DNA of 64,000 nt from JAJXXT01 sp963764465 (GTDB taxonomy: Bacteria; Pseudomonadota; Alphaproteobacteria; Acetobacterales; Acetobacteraceae): contig CAVXSO010000006.1 in NCBI GenBank assembly GCA_963764465.1, positions 124,001-188,000 of the forward strand, read 5' to 3'. Position 1 is the first letter of the stretch, and each line of letters starts with the position of its first letter. Below the pieces are notes generated by a model. The model had not been told where the DNA came from. It made no database searches and worked only from the letters and a program-made list of their open reading frames with translations. A program made the translations under genes and the position numbers. Positions 1 to 8,862 of this stretch are shown in pieces.

Positions 1-731
1 CCTGCGACCTCCTGGTCTGCCCGCCGGCGACCGTGCTCTCCGCCGTCGCCCACGCCCTGCTCGGCTCGTCCTGCCAGGTCGGCGCCCAGGACTGCCACGC
101 GGAGGCCGCCGGCGCCCATACCGGCGACATCTCGGCGCCGATGCTGCGCGATGCCGGCGCCACCCACGTCATCCTCGGCCACTCGGAGCGGCGGGCCAAC
201 CACGGCGAGACGGACGCCATGGTCCAGGCCAAGGTCCACGCCGCGACGGCGGCTGGCCTCGTCCCCATCGTCTGCGTCGGCGAGACCCTGGCGGAGCGGG
301 AAGGCGGCTGGGCCGAATCCGTGGTTTCCGGCCAGCTCGCCGGCAGCCTGCCGCACGGGTTTGGGCAATCACCGATGCGGGGCCTCGTTGCCTACGAGCC
401 GGTCTGGGCCATCGGCACCGGCCGCACGCCCACCCAGTCCGACATCGCAGCCATGCACGCGACGATCCGCCACCGCATCGGGCCCGGCATCCGCATCCTC
501 TACGGCGGGTCGGTGAAGCCGGAGAACGCGGCGGGCATCCTTGCCCTGCCGGAGGTCGGCGGCGCGCTGGTCGGCGGCGCCAGCCTGGACGCGGCAACGT
601 TCCTCGCGATCGCCGCGGCGTCCCGCCTGGGCGGCCCGCCTGAACACGGCCCGCCTGAACACGGCCCGCCTGAGCACGGCCCGCCTGAACACGGCCCGCG
701 CGCAGGCATGGCCTGCCTGAACCCGCATTGA
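1..731 (+). CDS. tpiA: Triosephosphate isomerase, 5'-truncated by the window edge
   Basis: Interconverts dihydroxyacetone phosphate and glyceraldehyde 3-phosphate in glycolysis. The reading frame is already open at base 3, so the N-terminus, with the catalytic Asn/Lys pair, lies upstream of the window. About 242 residues are visible. They include the GHSERR motif with the electrophilic His (about base 178), AYEPVWAIGTGRTPT with the catalytic Glu (about base 388) and the phosphate-binding LYGGSVKPENA. A GTG at 33 is internal and not the start. After the normal end of the fold the protein runs on through four copies of a five-residue GPPEH unit and a short basic tail, which is not typical of the family. 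It precedes secG in the same direction. Confidence 0.95.
   Translation, partial: CDLLVCPPATVLSAVAHALLGSSCQVGAQDCHAEAAGAHTGDISAPMLRDAGATHVILGHSERRANHGETDAMVQAKVHAATAAGLVPIVCVGETLAEREGGWAESVVSGQLAGSLPHGFGQSPMRGLVAYEPVWAIGTGRTPTQSDIAAMHATIRHRIGPGIRILYGGSVKPENAAGILALPEVGGALVGGASLDAATFLAIAAASRLGGPPEHGPPEHGPPEHGPPEHGPRAGMACLNPH
633..692 (+). repeat. 15-bp tandem repeat, 4 copies, in the 3' end of tpiA
   Basis: Units start at 633, 648, 663 and 678 with consensus GGCCCGCCTGAACAC. The third has one A-to-G change. Because 15 is a multiple of 3, the array adds GPPEH blocks to the TpiA C-terminus without breaking the frame. Confidence 0.95.
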
Positions 732-757
732 TCGCGCCATCGGCCGGTCGCCACGGG

Positions 758-785
758 TTGATCTTGCAGGCAGGGGCGCTACAAG
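758..785 (+). promoter_or_regulatory. Candidate sigma-70-type promoter for secG
   Basis: TTGATC at 758-763 and TACAAG at 780-785 are separated by 16 bp and lie 31 bp before the secG ATG. Both hexamers are imperfect. This is a pattern match only. Confidence 0.3.
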
Positions 786-815
786 CCCGCAACCCTTCCC
801 GGTACGCCTCCAGCC

Positions 816-1217
816 ATGACGCTCGTCCTGCTCATCATCCACCTGTTCGTCACCATCGCGCTGATCGGCGTCGTGCTGATCCAGCGCAGCGAGGGCGGCG
901 GGCTCGGCATCGGCTCCTCCCAGGGCATGGGCGCGTTCATGGGCGGGCGCGGCACCGCCAACCTGCTCACCCGCACCACCGCGGTGCTGGCGACCATCTT
1001 CTTCGCGCTCTCGATGACGCTGGCGCTGCTCGGCCACACGCAGGGCGGTGGCGGCCTGCTCGCCCCGTCGCCGGCGCCCACCGCGCCTGCCTCCAGCGCC
1101 CCGACCCCCGGCGCCCCGACCCCCGGCGCCCCGACCCCCGGCGCCCCGATTCCCGGCGTGCCGGCCAAGCCCGCCCCCGCGCCGGCCCCCACCGGCCCGG
1201 TCGTTCCGACGAAATAG
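816..1217 (+). CDS. secG: Protein-export membrane protein SecG
   Basis: Small accessory subunit of the SecYEG translocon in the inner membrane. The 133-residue product has two hydrophobic segments (about residues 2-22 and 51-75) separated by the typical SecG loop with IQRSEGGGLGIG and GGRGTANLLTR. The distal third is Ala/Pro-rich and contains four copies of a five-residue APTPG-type unit (see the repeat at 1096-1155); such low-complexity SecG tails are common in alphaproteobacteria. It lies between tpiA and pyrG, a common alphaproteobacterial order, and ends 48 bp before pyrG. Confidence 0.93.
   Translation: MTLVLLIIHLFVTIALIGVVLIQRSEGGGLGIGSSQGMGAFMGGRGTANLLTRTTAVLATIFFALSMTLALLGHTQGGGGLLAPSPAPTAPASSAPTPGAPTPGAPTPGAPIPGVPAKPAPAPAPTGPVVPTK
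1096..1155 (+). repeat. 15-bp tandem repeat, 4 copies, in the 3' end of secG
   Basis: Units at 1096, 1111, 1126 and 1141 follow GCGCCCCGACCCCCG; the last carries two changes. It encodes APTPG repeats in the cytoplasmic or periplasmic tail of SecG. It is the second 15-bp x 4 array within 500 bp. Confidence 0.95.
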
Positions 1218-1265
1218 GCCCCCGGCCTTGCCAGCAACTCCGGGTGCGGCCTATCAAGACCGCCC

Positions 1266-2912
1266 ATGACGCGGTTCGTCTTCATCACCGGCGGCGTGGT
1301 TTCATCCCTCGGAAAAGGCATTGCATCGGCGGCCCTGGGCGCGCTGCTGCAGGCGCGCGGCTATACCGTGCGGCTGCGCAAGCTCGACCCGTACCTCAAT
1401 GTCGATCCCGGAACGATGTCGCCGCTGCAGCACGGCGAGGTCTTCGTCACCGATGACGGTGCCGAAACCGACCTCGATCTCGGCCATTACGAGCGCTTCA
1501 CCGGCGTCGATGCCACGCGCGCGGACAATGCCACCACCGGGCGCATCTACTCCGAGGTGATCGCGCGCGAGCGCCGCGGCGACTATCTCGGCGCCACCGT
1601 CCAGGTCATTCCGCACATCACGGACGCGATCAAGGCGGTGATCACGGCCGACGCCCTGGACCCCAACGGCCGCGAGGCGGATTTCGTGCTGATCGAGATC
1701 GGCGGCACGGTGGGCGACATCGAGAGCCTGCCGTTCCTGGAGGCGATCCGCCAGCTCGGCAACGACCTCGGGCCGCAGCGCGCGATGTTCGTCCACCTCA
1801 CCCTGCTGCCCTGGATCGGCACCGCGGGCGAGCTGAAGACGAAGCCCACGCAGCATTCGGTCAAGGAGCTGCTCAGCGTCGGCATCCAGCCGCAGATGCT
1901 GCTCTGCCGCTGCGACCGCCCGATCCCGGAGAACGAGCGGCGCAAGCTCGCGCTGTTCTGCAACGTCCGCCCGGAGGCGGTGATCGCCGCGCGTGACGTC
2001 GACACGATCTACGCCGTGCCCGAGGCCTATCACGCCGAGGGCATGGACCGCGAGGTGCTGCGCCATTTCGGCCTCGCCTTCGACCGCGAGCCGGATCTCG
2101 CGCGCTGGCACGGCATCGTCGAGCGCGTGCGCAACCCGGAGAGCGAGGTCGGCATCGCCGTCGTCGGCAAGTACACGGACCTGCTCGACAGCTACAAAAG
2201 CCTGGCCGAGGCGCTGGCGCATGGTGGCATCGCCAACCAGGTGAAGGTGCGGCTCGACTGGGTGGACTCCCAGGTCTTCGAATCGCCGGACGCGGTGCGC
2301 CAGCTCGAGGGCGTGCACGGCATCCTGGTTCCCGGTGGCTTCGGCGAGCGCGGCACCGAGGGCATGATCGAGGCGGTGCGCTTCGCGCGCGAGCGCCAGG
2401 TGCCGTTCCTGGGCATCTGCTTCGGCATGCAGATGGCGGTGATCGAGACGGCGCGCCACCGCGCGAACCTGCCCGGTGCCTCCTCCAGCGAGTTCGGGCC
2501 CTGCGCCGAGCCGGTCGTGGGCCTGCTCACCGAATGGGCGCGCGGCAACGAGATCGAGCGCCGCGCCGCCGGCGGGGATCTCGGCGGCACGATGCGCCTC
2601 GGCGCCTATCCCGCGGAGCTGGCGGAAGGCTCGCTGGTGCGCGAGGTCTATGGCGGGCTCTCGCGCATCCACGAGCGCCACCGCCACCGCTACGAGGTCA
2701 ATGTCCGCTACCGCGACCAGCTGGAGGGCGCGGGCCTGCGCTTCTCCGGCCTCTCGCCCGACGGCGTGCTGCCGGAGATCGTGGAACGCCCGGACCACCC
2801 CTGGTTCGTCGGCGTGCAGTTCCATCCGGAGCTGAAGTCCCGCCCGCTCGCGCCGCACCCGCTGTTCCGCGGCTTCATCGCGGCCGCCGTGAAGCTGGCC
2901 CGCCTTGTCTAG
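1266..2912 (+). CDS. pyrG: CTP synthase
   Basis: Makes CTP from UTP, ATP and glutamine in the cytoplasm. The 548-residue product has the usual length. The N-terminal amidoligase domain begins FVFITGGVVSSLGKGI (ATP loop), followed by the KLDPYLNVDPGTMSP and HGEVFVTDDGAETDLDLGHYE blocks. The C-terminal class I glutaminase domain carries the nucleophile Cys385 in GICFGMQ and the His520/Glu522 pair in FHPEL. The ATG at 1266 gives the canonical start. The 3' end overlaps kdsA by 8 bp, suggesting coupled translation. Confidence 0.97.
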   Translation: MTRFVFITGGVVSSLGKGIASAALGALLQARGYTVRLRKLDPYLNVDPGTMSPLQHGEVFVTDDGAETDLDLGHYERFTGVDATRADNATTGRIYSEVIARERRGDYLGATVQVIPHITDAIKAVITADALDPNGREADFVLIEIGGTVGDIESLPFLEAIRQLGNDLGPQRAMFVHLTLLPWIGTAGELKTKPTQHSVKELLSVGIQPQMLLCRCDRPIPENERRKLALFCNVRPEAVIAARDVDTIYAVPEAYHAEGMDREVLRHFGLAFDREPDLARWHGIVERVRNPESEVGIAVVGKYTDLLDSYKSLAEALAHGGIANQVKVRLDWVDSQVFESPDAVRQLEGVHGILVPGGFGERGTEGMIEAVRFARERQVPFLGICFGMQMAVIETARHRANLPGASSSEFGPCAEPVVGLLTEWARGNEIERRAAGGDLGGTMRLGAYPAELAEGSLVREVYGGLSRIHERHRHRYEVNVRYRDQLEGAGLRFSGLSPDGVLPEIVERPDHPWFVGVQFHPELKSRPLAPHPLFRGFIAAAVKLARLV

Positions 2913-3738
2913 CCTCCGCCATGTGAAGGTCGGGCCGGTCACGTTTGGCAACGACCTGCCCTTCGTGCTCATCGCCGGGCCCTGCCAGATCGAGAGCCGC
3001 GCGCATGCGATGGAGGTGGCGGGCGAGCTCGCCTCGATCTGCCGTGCCGCCGGCGTGGCCCTGGTGTTCAAGAGCAGCTACGACAAGGCCAACCGCACCA
3101 GCCTCGCGGGCGCGCGTGGCGTCGGCATGGAGAAGGGCCTCGCCATCCTCGCCGAGATCCGCGAGGCGCTGGACTGCCCGGTCCTCACCGACATCCATTC
3201 CATCGAGCAGGTGAAGCCCGCCGCCGCGGCCGTCGATATCCTGCAGATCCCGGCCTTCCTCTGCCGCCAGACGGACCTGCTGCTCGCCGCCGGCGAAACC
3301 GGCCGCGTGGTCAACGTCAAGAAGGGGCAATTCCTGGCGCCGTGGGACATGAAGAACGTCGCCGCCAAGATCGCCAGCACGGGCAACGAGCGCATCCTGC
3401 TCACCGAGCGCGGCGCCTCCTTCGGCTACAACACGCTGGTGACGGATTTCCGCGCGCTGCCGATCATGGCCGAGACCGGCTACCCGGTGGTGTTCGACGC
3501 GACGCATTCCGTGCAGCAGCCAGGTGGGCAGGGCGGCGCCTCCGGCGGCGAGCGCAAATACGCCCCCGTCCTCGCGCGCGCCGCCCTTGCCGTGGGCTGC
3601 GCCTCGATCTTCATGGAATGCCACCCGGACCCGGACCACGCGCCGTCGGACGGGCCCAACATGATCCCGCTCGCCGCCATGCCTTCGGTCATCGACGAGA
3701 TGCTCGCCATCGACCATGTCATGAAGGGCCGTGGCTGA
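2905..3738 (+). CDS. kdsA: 3-deoxy-8-phosphooctulonate (Kdo-8-P) synthase
   Basis: Condenses phosphoenolpyruvate with arabinose 5-phosphate to Kdo 8-phosphate, a precursor of the LPS inner core, so the organism probably makes Kdo-containing LPS. The 277-residue product has the family blocks IAGPCQIESR, VFKSSYDKANRTS, LTDIHSIEQV, QIPAFLCRQTDLL, VNVKKGQFLAPWDM and VFDATHSVQQPGG. The chosen start is TTG at 2905, inside the pyrG stop region. It gives the normal N-terminus (MSSLRHVKVGPVTFGN), and no ATG or GTG lies close by. An 8-bp overlap with pyrG implies translational coupling. Confidence 0.95.
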   Translation: MSSLRHVKVGPVTFGNDLPFVLIAGPCQIESRAHAMEVAGELASICRAAGVALVFKSSYDKANRTSLAGARGVGMEKGLAILAEIREALDCPVLTDIHSIEQVKPAAAAVDILQIPAFLCRQTDLLLAAGETGRVVNVKKGQFLAPWDMKNVAAKIASTGNERILLTERGASFGYNTLVTDFRALPIMAETGYPVVFDATHSVQQPGGQGGASGGERKYAPVLARAALAVGCASIFMECHPDPDHAPSDGPNMIPLAAMPSVIDEMLAIDHVMKGRG

Positions 3739-3973
3739 GCTGACGCCACGCCAGCGCCGGGCGGTCGCGGCACCCGCCGCGGGGATCGCGCTGCTGGCGG
3801 CCGGCGGGCTCGCCTGGCTCGCCCTGGGCTGGTTCTGGACCGGCTCGCTCGCGGCACTCGCGGGTTTCGCCGCCATCGCCTGGGGCATCACCGCCCAGCT
3901 GCGCGACCCGGCGCTGCGCGAGCGCCGGCAGCCACCGATGCAGGGTGGCGGCGGCAGCGAGGGAGGCCGCTAA
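3731..3973 (+). CDS. Small two-helix membrane protein, unknown function
   Basis: The 80-residue protein starts at GTG 3731, overlapping the kdsA stop by 8 bp. It has a basic N-terminus (LTPRQRRAV), two hydrophobic stretches (about residues 13-32 and 37-55) and a polar Gly-rich tail. I recognise no family. The overlap with kdsA and the position 65 bp before eno suggest it is translated from the same mRNA. It could affect envelope or LPS functions, but nothing in the sequence shows this. Confidence 0.65.
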   Translation: MAELTPRQRRAVAAPAAGIALLAAGGLAWLALGWFWTGSLAALAGFAAIAWGITAQLRDPALRERRQPPMQGGGGSEGGR

Positions 3974-4038
3974 GGGCCGGGCGGTAGCGGCGTGGCGCCG
4001 CCTCTGATAGGAGCGCGCGCAGCCGAACGGAGATCAGC

Positions 4039-5319
4039 ATGAGCGCCATCGCCAATCTCGCCGCCCGCGAAATTCTCGACAGCCGTGGCAACCCCACGAT
4101 CGAGGTGGACGCGATCCTGGAAAGCGGTGCGATGGGCCGTGCCGCCATCCCCTCCGGCGCCTCCACCGGCGCCAACGAGGCGGTGGAGAAGCGCGACGGC
4201 GACCCCAAGCGCTATGGCGGCAAGGGCGTGCGCGAGGCGGTCGCGGCGGTGCATGGCGAGATCCTCGCCGCCATCGTCGGCATGGACCCCGCGGAGCAGA
4301 TCCTGATCGACGAGCTGCTGATCGACCTCGACGGCACGCCGAACAAATCGCGCCTCGGCGCCAACGCGCTGCTCGGCGTCAGCCTCGCCTGCGCCCGGGC
4401 GGCGGCGGCGGAGACCGGCGTGCCCCTGTGGCGGCATGTCGGGGGCGTGCACGCGCGCATCCTGCCGGTGCCGATGATGAACATCGTCAACGGTGGCAAG
4501 CACGCCGACAACCCGATCGACATCCAGGAGTTCATGATCCAGCCCGTCGGCGCCGGCACCTTCGCCGATGCGCTGCGCATGGGCTCGGAGATCTTCATGG
4601 CGCTGAAGAAGAAGCTCTCGGCCGCCGGCCACTCCACCAATGTCGGCGACGAGGGCGGCTTCGCACCCAATATCGGCTCGGCCGCGGAGGCGCTCGGCTT
4701 CATCGCCAGCGCCTGCGAGGCGGCGGGCTACCGGCCAGGCGAGGACGTCACCTTCGCCATCGACTGCGCCGCCTCCGAGTTCCACGAAGGCGGGCGCTAC
4801 AAGCTCGCGGGCGAGGGCAGGGAGCTCGATGCCGCGGGCATGGTGGACTACCTCGCCGAGCTCGCCGGACGTTTCCCTATCGTTTCGATCGAGGACGGCT
4901 GCGCGGAGGACGACTGGGCGGGCTGGAAGCTGCTGACCGAGCGCCTCGGCGCGAAGCTGCAGCTCGTGGGCGACGATATTTTCGTCACGAACACGGAATT
5001 TCTCCGCCGTGGCATCGCGGAGGGCTGCGCCAACGCCATCCTGATCAAGGTCAACCAGATCGGCACGCTGTCGGAGACGCTGGAGGCGGTGGAGATGGCG
5101 CACCGCGCCGGCTGGCGCGCGGTGATGAGCCACCGCTCCGGCGAGACCGAGGATTCCACCATCGCCGACCTCGCGGTCGCGACCAATTGCGGTCAGATCA
5201 AGACCGGCAGCCTGTCGCGCAGCGACCGCATCGCCAAGTACAACCAGCTACTGCGCATCGAGGAAGCGCTGGGCCAGGCCGCGCAATACGCGGGGCGGAC
5301 GATCCTCGCCCGCCCCTGA
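4039..5319 (+). CDS. eno: Enolase
   Basis: Dehydrates 2-phosphoglycerate to phosphoenolpyruvate; Mg2+-dependent. The 426 residues match the family length. Landmarks are the N-terminal AREILDSRGNPTIEVD and the acid/metal residues in FAIDCAASEF, SIEDGCAEDDW and LVGDDIFVTN. The catalytic Lys337 is in ILIKVNQIGT, and the signature SHRSGETEDSTIADLAV follows. The ATG at 4039 is preceded by a purine-rich GGAGATCAGC. Enolase followed by ftsB and pdhA is a conserved alphaproteobacterial arrangement. Confidence 0.97.
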   Translation: MSAIANLAAREILDSRGNPTIEVDAILESGAMGRAAIPSGASTGANEAVEKRDGDPKRYGGKGVREAVAAVHGEILAAIVGMDPAEQILIDELLIDLDGTPNKSRLGANALLGVSLACARAAAAETGVPLWRHVGGVHARILPVPMMNIVNGGKHADNPIDIQEFMIQPVGAGTFADALRMGSEIFMALKKKLSAAGHSTNVGDEGGFAPNIGSAAEALGFIASACEAAGYRPGEDVTFAIDCAASEFHEGGRYKLAGEGRELDAAGMVDYLAELAGRFPIVSIEDGCAEDDWAGWKLLTERLGAKLQLVGDDIFVTNTEFLRRGIAEGCANAILIKVNQIGTLSETLEAVEMAHRAGWRAVMSHRSGETEDSTIADLAVATNCGQIKTGSLSRSDRIAKYNQLLRIEEALGQAAQYAGRTILARP

Positions 5320-5388
5320 AGCCGGTGCCGCGGAACCCTCAGCCCCGCGGCCGCATGCCCGGCCGGGGGAGCGCCATCAGGCGCGGCC

Positions 5389-5682
5389 TCAGCGGAAGGT
5401 GAAGCCGAGGAAGAGCGAGGGCGGAGCCACCACCACCGGCGGCGCATAGACCACGGGCGGCGCGACATAGACGGGCGGGGGCGGCAGCGCATAGGCGACG
5501 GGCGGCGCCACGTAGACCGGCGGCGGCGGCGCGTAGACATAGGCGGGCGGCCCCCAGCCGCCATGCCAATGCTCGTCATGGCCGTGCCAGCCGCCGTCGT
5601 GCCCATGCCACCCATCGGCCAGGGCCACGCCTGGCGCCGCGAGGGCCATGATGGCGCAAAGCAGGAGAGATTTCGTCGTCAT
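5389..5682 (-). CDS. Secreted His-rich and PPVYV-repeat small protein
   Basis: The 97-residue product is read from ATG 5682, which has a strong AAGGAGG ribosome site 8 nt upstream; the longer open frame to 5823 has none. Residues 1-22 are a clear signal peptide ending ALA. The mature part starts with a His/Gly/Trp stretch built on WHGHD units (six His in about 20 residues). It then has repeated PPVYVAPPV-type segments rich in Pro, Val and Tyr. Similar short exported proteins exist in Proteobacteria without a known role. Metal binding by the His cluster is inference. It is convergent with eno and divergent from ftsB. Confidence 0.7.
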   Translation of the reverse strand: MTTKSLLLCAIMALAAPGVALADGWHGHDGGWHGHDEHWHGGWGPPAYVYAPPPPVYVAPPVAYALPPPPVYVAPPVVYAPPVVVAPPSLFLGFTFR

Positions 5683-5895
5683 CGCCAAGCCTCCTTGGGG
5701 TGGTTGCGCCTGTTTGACGGGGGGATGGAAGCGCCACTTTTGGACCGCTCGCGGGCAGGGTTGTGGCGATTGCGAGGCAAATCTGCCCGGGGGTATGAAA
5801 ATTCTTTCAGAAACCTTTGGCAAAACCGAGAAAATGTGATTCGTATCGTGGCGTGACGCCGCGCTTCCCCCAACCGTGATCCCATCCGCCTGACC

Positions 5896-6240
5896 GTGTC
5901 GACCTCACCAATGACCTTGGGCCGTACCATCCGCCGCCAGGCGCACGCCCTGCTGGTGCCCGCCATCCTGTTCCTGTTCGCCGCCTATTTCGGCTGGCAG
6001 GCAACCCAGGGCAGCCGCGGCCTGCACGCCTATGCGCAGCGCCAGCAGGAGGAAAAGGCGGCCAATGCCGAGCTTGCCGCCGCGCGCGCCGACCTCGCGG
6101 TCTGGCAGCGCCGGGTCTCGGCGCTGCGCGGCGACCGCCTCGACCTCGACGTGCTCGACGAGCGGGTGCGCGCGATGCTGAATCTCAGCCGCCCGGACGA
6201 CATCATCGTTCCCTACCGCCAGGGACAGAAGCTTTTCTGA
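5896..6240 (+). CDS. ftsB: Septum formation initiator (FtsB/DivIC family)
   Basis: Cell-division protein, probably the bitopic FtsB partner of FtsL/FtsQ. The 114 residues comprise a short basic N-terminus, one membrane segment (about residues 18-36) and a coiled coil in the periplasm (AYAQRQQEEKAANAELAA onward). The end is the conserved DLLDER-like block DVLDERVRAMLNLSRPDDIIV. The GTG at 5896 or the ATG at 5911 could be the start; both leave the membrane helix intact. The position between eno and pdhA supports the call. Confidence 0.88.
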   Translation: MSTSPMTLGRTIRRQAHALLVPAILFLFAAYFGWQATQGSRGLHAYAQRQQEEKAANAELAAARADLAVWQRRVSALRGDRLDLDVLDERVRAMLNLSRPDDIIVPYRQGQKLF

Positions 6241-6360
6241 TCCCTGGCTTCCCGTAACCTCGCTGCGATCGCGCCGCCGCGCACGATGCAAGCTTGCGGC
6301 GAACCGCCATGCGCGCGAAGAATCTTGCGCGCCGGCTCTGGAACGTGTCGGCGCGCCAAG

Positions 6361-6405
6361 CGGTTAACCGGAATTCGGTTAATATCTCGTATTGCGTTGC
6401 ACAAT
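6361..6405 (+). promoter_or_regulatory. Candidate operator/promoter region upstream of pdhA
   Basis: The 240-bp gap before pdhA is locally AT-rich. It contains a perfect 10-bp palindrome CGGTTAACCG (6361-6370), whose half CGGTTAA recurs at 6376-6382, 15 bp downstream. An interrupted dyad ATTG-N7-CAAT lies at 6391-6405. The spacing suggests a dimeric regulator or UP-type element for the pdh operon. No known consensus was matched. Confidence 0.35.
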
Positions 6406-6480
6406 AACGGTTTTTCGCCGTTTCGCGCTTGAAGCGTCGCGACCCGGTTGATAGGTCTCGCGCGATCGAGGGAGGTGCGC

Positions 6481-7491
6481 ATGGCGGTCGAGGCGAAGAA
6501 GCGTGGCAAGGGCAAGGAAGTGGCGTCCGGCATGAGCCGCGACCAGCTGCTCGCCGTCTACCGGACGATGCTGCTGATCCGCCGTTTCGAGGAAAAGGCG
6601 GGCCAGCTCTACGGCATGGGGCTCATCGGCGGCTTCTGCCACCTCTATATCGGCCAGGAGGCGGTGGTCGTCGGCATCCAGTCGGCGCTGGAACAGGGCG
6701 ACCAGGTCATCACGTCCTACCGCGACCATGGCCACATGCTCGCCACCGGCATGCAGCCGCGCGGCGTGATGGCGGAGCTCACCGGCCGGGCCACCGGCTA
6801 TTCCCGCGGCAAGGGCGGCTCCATGCACATGTTCAGCAAGGAGCGGAACTTCTTCGGCGGCCACGGCATCGTCGGCGCCCAGGTCTCGCTCGGCACCGGG
6901 CTCGCCTTCTCCAATGCCTATCGCGGCAATGACCGCGTGGCCGTGACCTATTTCGGGGAGGGCGCCTCCAACCAGGGCCAGGTGTTCGAGAGCTTCAACC
7001 TCGCCGCCCTGATGAAGCTGCCCTGCATCTACGTGATCGAGAACAACAAGTACGGGATGGGCACGAGCGTGGAGCGCGCCTCCGCCAGCCGCGACCTGTC
7101 CAAGAACGCCGCCGCCTGGGGCATCCCCGGCATGCAGGTGGACGGCATGGACGTGGAAGCGACGTGGGAGGCCGCCAGGAACGCCATCGCCTGGTGCCGC
7201 GCCGGCAAGGGTCCGTACCTGCTGGAGGTGAAGACCTACCGCTACCGCGGCCACTCGATGTCCGACCCCGCCAAGTACCGCACGCGCGAGGAGGTGCAGA
7301 AGATGCGCAGCGAGCGCGACTGCATCGAGCACGCGCGTCACCGGCTGGAGGGGATGGGTATCGACGAGGCCGGCTTCAAGGCGATCGACGACGAGGTGAA
7401 GGCCGTCGTGCAGGAGGCCGCCGATTTCGCGCAGTCCTCGCCGGAACCGGATCCGGCGGAGCTATGGACCGACGTGCTGGTGGAGGGCTGA
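6481..7491 (+). CDS. pdhA: Pyruvate dehydrogenase E1 component, alpha subunit
   Basis: Thiamine-diphosphate-dependent decarboxylation of pyruvate, as an alpha2beta2 heterotetramer with PdhB. The 336-residue protein starts at ATG 6481, with GAGGGAGG just upstream; an in-frame TTG at 6448 is less likely. The TPP/Mg motif runs from GEGASNQGQVFE to IENNKYGMGTS, and the phosphorylation-loop-like YRGHSMSDPAKYR is present. It is the first gene of pdhA-pdhB-pdhC, with 3 bp to pdhB. Confidence 0.96.
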   Translation: MAVEAKKRGKGKEVASGMSRDQLLAVYRTMLLIRRFEEKAGQLYGMGLIGGFCHLYIGQEAVVVGIQSALEQGDQVITSYRDHGHMLATGMQPRGVMAELTGRATGYSRGKGGSMHMFSKERNFFGGHGIVGAQVSLGTGLAFSNAYRGNDRVAVTYFGEGASNQGQVFESFNLAALMKLPCIYVIENNKYGMGTSVERASASRDLSKNAAAWGIPGMQVDGMDVEATWEAARNAIAWCRAGKGPYLLEVKTYRYRGHSMSDPAKYRTREEVQKMRSERDCIEHARHRLEGMGIDEAGFKAIDDEVKAVVQEAADFAQSSPEPDPAELWTDVLVEG

Positions 7492-7494
7492 GCG

Positions 7495-8850
<1,356 letters not shown>

Positions 8851-8862
8851 GGAGAACGCGCG

